Program-made: the position numbers and the translations under genes
The notes under the pieces: generated by a model
The model's database searches: none
Told to the model about the DNA's origin: nothing
What the model saw: the letters and a program-made list of their open reading frames with translations, nothing else
Source of the DNA: Kiritimatiellales bacterium
GTDB lineage: Bacteria > Verrucomicrobiota > Kiritimatiellia > Kiritimatiellales > Pontiellaceae
Reading direction: 5' to 3'
Assembly (NCBI GenBank): GCA_013042165.1
Contig: JABDQT010000039.1
Coordinates: forward strand, 1 to 6,557
Length of the DNA stretch: 6,557 bases
Shown here: one piece after another, positions 4,337 through 6,557 of the stretch
How the letters are laid out: the number at the start of each line of letters is the position of its first letter
How positions within the stretch are numbered: the first letter of the stretch is position 1

Positions 4337-5824
4337 ATGAGCTTGAAGCGAAAGATACTCCTCATTCTTTCTCTTGCGACAATCATCTCGGTGATTGTCG
4401 CGAGTATCCTGTTGGCCTTTTTGTTCAACCTGCACAGGCCTTTGCCTTCTGGTGCAGATGGCGGCATGAGTCCACTGCTGATTGCAATCATCATTTATCT
4501 TTCGAGCTCGCTCTCTCTTTTGGCGCTGATCAACTTTCTGCTGGGAAAGCACATGATCGTTCCGATTGTTGAGCGCGAAATGATGGATAATGAACGCGCC
4601 ATGCTTACCGAGCAGCTGCATCATTCGCAGAAGATGGAGGCCGTTGGCCGGCTGGCGGGGAGCATTGCCCATGATTTTAACAACCTGCTTACCATCATTG
4701 ATGGTTATACAAGCCTGATCATTGCCGATCCCCAGGCCGCGGAAACCGAGCAGAATGCCAAGGAAGTGGTCAGCGCCGCACGCAAGGCCTCCTTCATCAC
4801 CCGTAAGCTGCTGAGTTTCAGCCAGAAAGAAAAGACCGAGCCGATGCTGCTCAACCTCAACACAACGCTTGAGGACACCAAGAAAATGCTGGCCCGCCTT
4901 ATCGGTGAAAAAATCACGTTGATTACTAAGCCGTATGATGAACCGATTTATGCGATGACAGATCCCGTTCAAATGGGACAGGTGCTCATGAACCTGGCCG
5001 TTAACGCCCGCGATGCCATGCCCAATGGCGGACGAATCACCATCAAGGTCGGAAGCCGTCAGGTAAGCAATGGTCAATGCAACAAGCCGGACAGCCTGCC
5101 TGCCGGAGACTATGCGGAAATCTCGGTGCAGGATACGGGCATGGGGATTGACGAGGAAACCATTGGAAAAATCTTCGAGGCATTTTTCACCACAAAGAAA
5201 GACGGGAAGGGAACCGGTCTCGGGCTTTCGATCGTTAAAGGCATCATGAAGGAAAACAACGGATTCATCGATGTTTCGAGCAAGGTGGGCGGCGGCACAA
5301 CCTTCATGGTCTATCTGCCTCTCTCCGAAGTGGCGGAAGGAGACCTGCCGGACGATGAATTGCAGGAGCCTCCTGCTCTGGGACCTGCGCCGGCGGCCGT
5401 TCAGCCCGCATCGGCGGTCGAACAGGCTCCGGAACCCACCGCATCGGAAGTATCCGGGGATACCCCGACCATTCTTTTGGTTGAGGACGATCCCATGATA
5501 CTTACCCTCGTTGCGCAAACGCTTGAAAGCCAAGGCTATCATGTTCTGCAGGCTAAAGAAGGCTGGGAAGGCGTTAAGGTCGGACGCAATTATAAGGGTA
5601 AGATCGATATGCTGTTTACGGATGTGGTGATGAACGGGCTCGGCGGTGCCGAACTGGCGATTGCCACACAGGAACTCTACCCCGACATCAAAGTCCTCTT
5701 CATGTCGGGCTATTCGCGCACCCAGCTCGACGATGAAGGCGTTCCGCACGATGCCGAACTGCTTGAAAAACCCTTTACGCCCGACAAGGTCATATCGATG
5801 GTGCGGCGACTACTGGAAAGTTAG
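4337..5824 (+). CDS. Hybrid sensor histidine kinase with C-terminal receiver domain
   Basis: This 495-residue membrane kinase should autophosphorylate on histidine and pass phosphate to its own receiver. The ATG at 4337 has AAGG (4328-4331) 5 bases upstream. Two transmembrane helices (about 7-30 and 46-69) enclose a loop of only about 15 residues, so there is no periplasmic sensor domain, nor PAS, GAF or HAMP. The HisKA region has the H-box GRLAGSIAHDFNNLLT (104-119) with phospho-acceptor H112. The ATPase domain has the N-box LMNLAVNARDAMPNGG (217-232), G1 DTGMGI (266-271), F-box FEAFFTTK (280-287) and G2 GTGLGLSIV (292-300). A Pro/Ala-rich linker (about 333-375) leads to a receiver with the acidic pair E383/D384, phospho-acceptor D429 in FTDVVMN, S457 and K478 in LEKPF. 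All key residues are present. The HDFNNLL H-box plus C-terminal receiver resembles CckA-type kinases, though the PAS domains are missing. No phosphotransfer protein or separate regulator is adjacent. Its 3' end overlaps the opposing gene by 15 bases. Confidence 0.95.
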   Translation: MSLKRKILLILSLATIISVIVASILLAFLFNLHRPLPSGADGGMSPLLIAIIIYLSSSLSLLALINFLLGKHMIVPIVEREMMDNERAMLTEQLHHSQKMEAVGRLAGSIAHDFNNLLTIIDGYTSLIIADPQAAETEQNAKEVVSAARKASFITRKLLSFSQKEKTEPMLLNLNTTLEDTKKMLARLIGEKITLITKPYDEPIYAMTDPVQMGQVLMNLAVNARDAMPNGGRITIKVGSRQVSNGQCNKPDSLPAGDYAEISVQDTGMGIDEETIGKIFEAFFTTKKDGKGTGLGLSIVKGIMKENNGFIDVSSKVGGGTTFMVYLPLSEVAEGDLPDDELQEPPALGPAPAAVQPASAVEQAPEPTASEVSGDTPTILLVEDDPMILTLVAQTLESQGYHVLQAKEGWEGVKVGRNYKGKIDMLFTDVVMNGLGGAELAIATQELYPDIKVLFMSGYSRTQLDDEGVPHDAELLEKPFTPDKVISMVRRLLES

Positions 5825-6557
5825 CGCCACCGTCTCAGCGGCACTTGCGGGAATCCAGCAGGCCTGGCCATCGGCCAACTGTATATGCCACCACATGCCG
5901 CGGACTTCCCGGAGTGTGAACTCCGTTCCCGCATGCAGCGGTTCCCGAAAAGCAGGCGCGTACATGGCGGCATCGCCCTTGCGCGCCACAACTTCTTCGG
6001 CAACGATCACCCCCGGTCGCCTGCGGATGTTTACCCAGGTTTCGGCAAGCAGCGATCCCATCAGAATGACCGACAGGATGCCGGCGACGTATGCTGTGAT
6101 GCGGGCTTCCTTTTTGACCGATCGGCTGGTCCATAACCATGCGCTCCAAAACAGCAGCCAGCAACCGGCGAACAGCCATCCGCGCAAGGCGGCCGAGGTT
6201 TCAGTATGCCAACCCAGCACGCTTGCCGCAAACGGGTGCGGATCCTGTTGCGGAATCAGGTCGGTCCGCAACGCGAGTGCGGCATTCAGGTTGTGCTGCA
6301 CGTCCTCGCTGTTTGGTAAATGCTGCTCCGCCCGCCTATAGTTGAGAATGGCCCGGCCGACATCTCCCGCCATGAACCAGCTGTTGCCCAGCGTGTAGAA
6401 CAGATGCCCGTTGACAATATTTTCCTCATGAACCAGATATTCGAACTGCTTGGCGGCTTCGGCATACATTGCCGCATTCGTGGCCGAGCGGAACATGCCG
6501 TGTGCGTTTTCCAGCGTCTGGACCCGATAGTCTTTGCCCAAAACCGGGTGCCCGGCA
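5810..6557 (-). CDS. BatE-like TPR and SH3-domain membrane protein (5' end outside the window)
   Basis: The minus-strand frame ends with TAG (complement of 5810-5812) and is open through the right edge, so the start is probably beyond it. A TTG at 6541 could start translation but has no ribosome site in view, and the frame continues upstream of it. Of about 248 visible residues (numbered here from the TTG), 46-88 form a TPR unit (FYTLGNSWFMAGDVGRAILN, then HLPNSEDVQHNLNAAL), preceded by another helical pair. Two hydrophobic helices lie at about 121-137 and 150-166. The C-terminus (about 176-237) looks like a bacterial SH3 fold, with Y194, W217-W218 and W229. TPR, then two helices, then SH3 is the arrangement of BatE, a periplasm-facing partner of BatA/B/D in the MoxR-linked Bat (Bacteroides aerotolerance) operon. 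If so, batD and other operon genes should lie to the right. The biochemical role of BatE is poorly defined. The assignment rests on architecture, not on a search. Confidence 0.8.
   Translation of the reverse strand, partial: AGHPVLGKDYRVQTLENAHGMFRSATNAAMYAEAAKQFEYLVHEENIVNGHLFYTLGNSWFMAGDVGRAILNYRRAEQHLPNSEDVQHNLNAALALRTDLIPQQDPHPFAASVLGWHTETSAALRGWLFAGCWLLFWSAWLWTSRSVKKEARITAYVAGILSVILMGSLLAETWVNIRRRPGVIVAEEVVARKGDAAMYAPAFREPLHAGTEFTLREVRGMWWHIQLADGQACWIPASAAETVALTFQ

Noticed and set aside
4313..5749. A 478-codon open frame antisense to almost the whole kinase gene
   Set aside because: It starts with GTG, has no supporting ribosome site I can see, and its codons lie in exact register with the kinase codons. 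It stays open simply because the kinase lacks TTA, CTA and TCA codons over that stretch. The translation shows no family motifs, whereas the kinase has all its catalytic boxes.
5646..6341. A 231-codon rightward frame spanning the end of the kinase and the antisense of the BatE-like gene
   Set aside because: Its composition is rich in Arg, Ser and Pro as expected for a shifted frame, it has no motif, and both genes it crosses are supported by domain architecture.
1..6557. CRISPR array, toxin-antitoxin pair, transposase, integrase, tRNA or prophage gene
   Set aside because: No regularly spaced repeats, no small paired ORFs with ribosome sites, and no nuclease, recombinase or RNA-gene motif were found on either strand; all long stretches are accounted for by seven ordinary genes.

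Overview
This is a compact bacterial chromosomal window holding seven protein-coding genes, two of them cut by the window edges. I see no rRNA, tRNA, CRISPR array, insertion sequence, phage gene or other mobile-element hallmark. By eye the GC content is moderate to high. The wall features (an N-terminal lipobox lipoprotein, a BatE-like protein, a CckA-like hybrid kinase) suggest a Gram-negative. A PVC-superphylum bacterium such as a Kiritimatiellota or Verrucomicrobiota member would fit, but that is an impression and no marker here proves it.

Layout, left to right: (1) the start of a leftward gene for an unidentified membrane protein; (2) a rightward group of three genes: a coiled-coil lipoprotein, hisB (imidazoleglycerol-phosphate dehydratase) and a TauE/SafE-family permease that starts 4 bases after the hisB stop; (3) a leftward gene for a membrane-anchored helical protein with LTxxQ-like segments, whose stop is one base from the permease stop; (4) a 261-base divergent intergenic region; (5) rightward hisH (the glutaminase subunit of imidazole glycerol phosphate synthase); (6) a 101-base spacer with an imperfect tandem repeat; (7) a rightward hybrid sensor kinase with two membrane helices, HisKA, HATPase and a C-terminal receiver; (8) a leftward BatE-like TPR/SH3 membrane protein whose 3' end overlaps the kinase gene by 15 bases and whose 5' end lies outside the window.

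How the genes relate: HisB and HisH act in the same pathway, histidine biosynthesis, but sit about 2 kb apart in separate transcription units, so the histidine genes here are dispersed. The permease is probably translated by coupling to hisB. The kinase has no recognisable periplasmic sensor domain and no adjacent separate response regulator, so its output partner must lie elsewhere. The BatE-like gene probably ends a leftward Bat (aerotolerance-type) operon that continues to the right of the window.

I found no convincing new multi-gene system. The signals most worth a second look are the tandem repeat with an inverted partial copy in front of the kinase, the dominance of TAG stops (6 of 7 genes), the two convergent gene pairs with no intergenic space, an 8-base G run inside hisH, and the unassigned LTxxQ-like protein.
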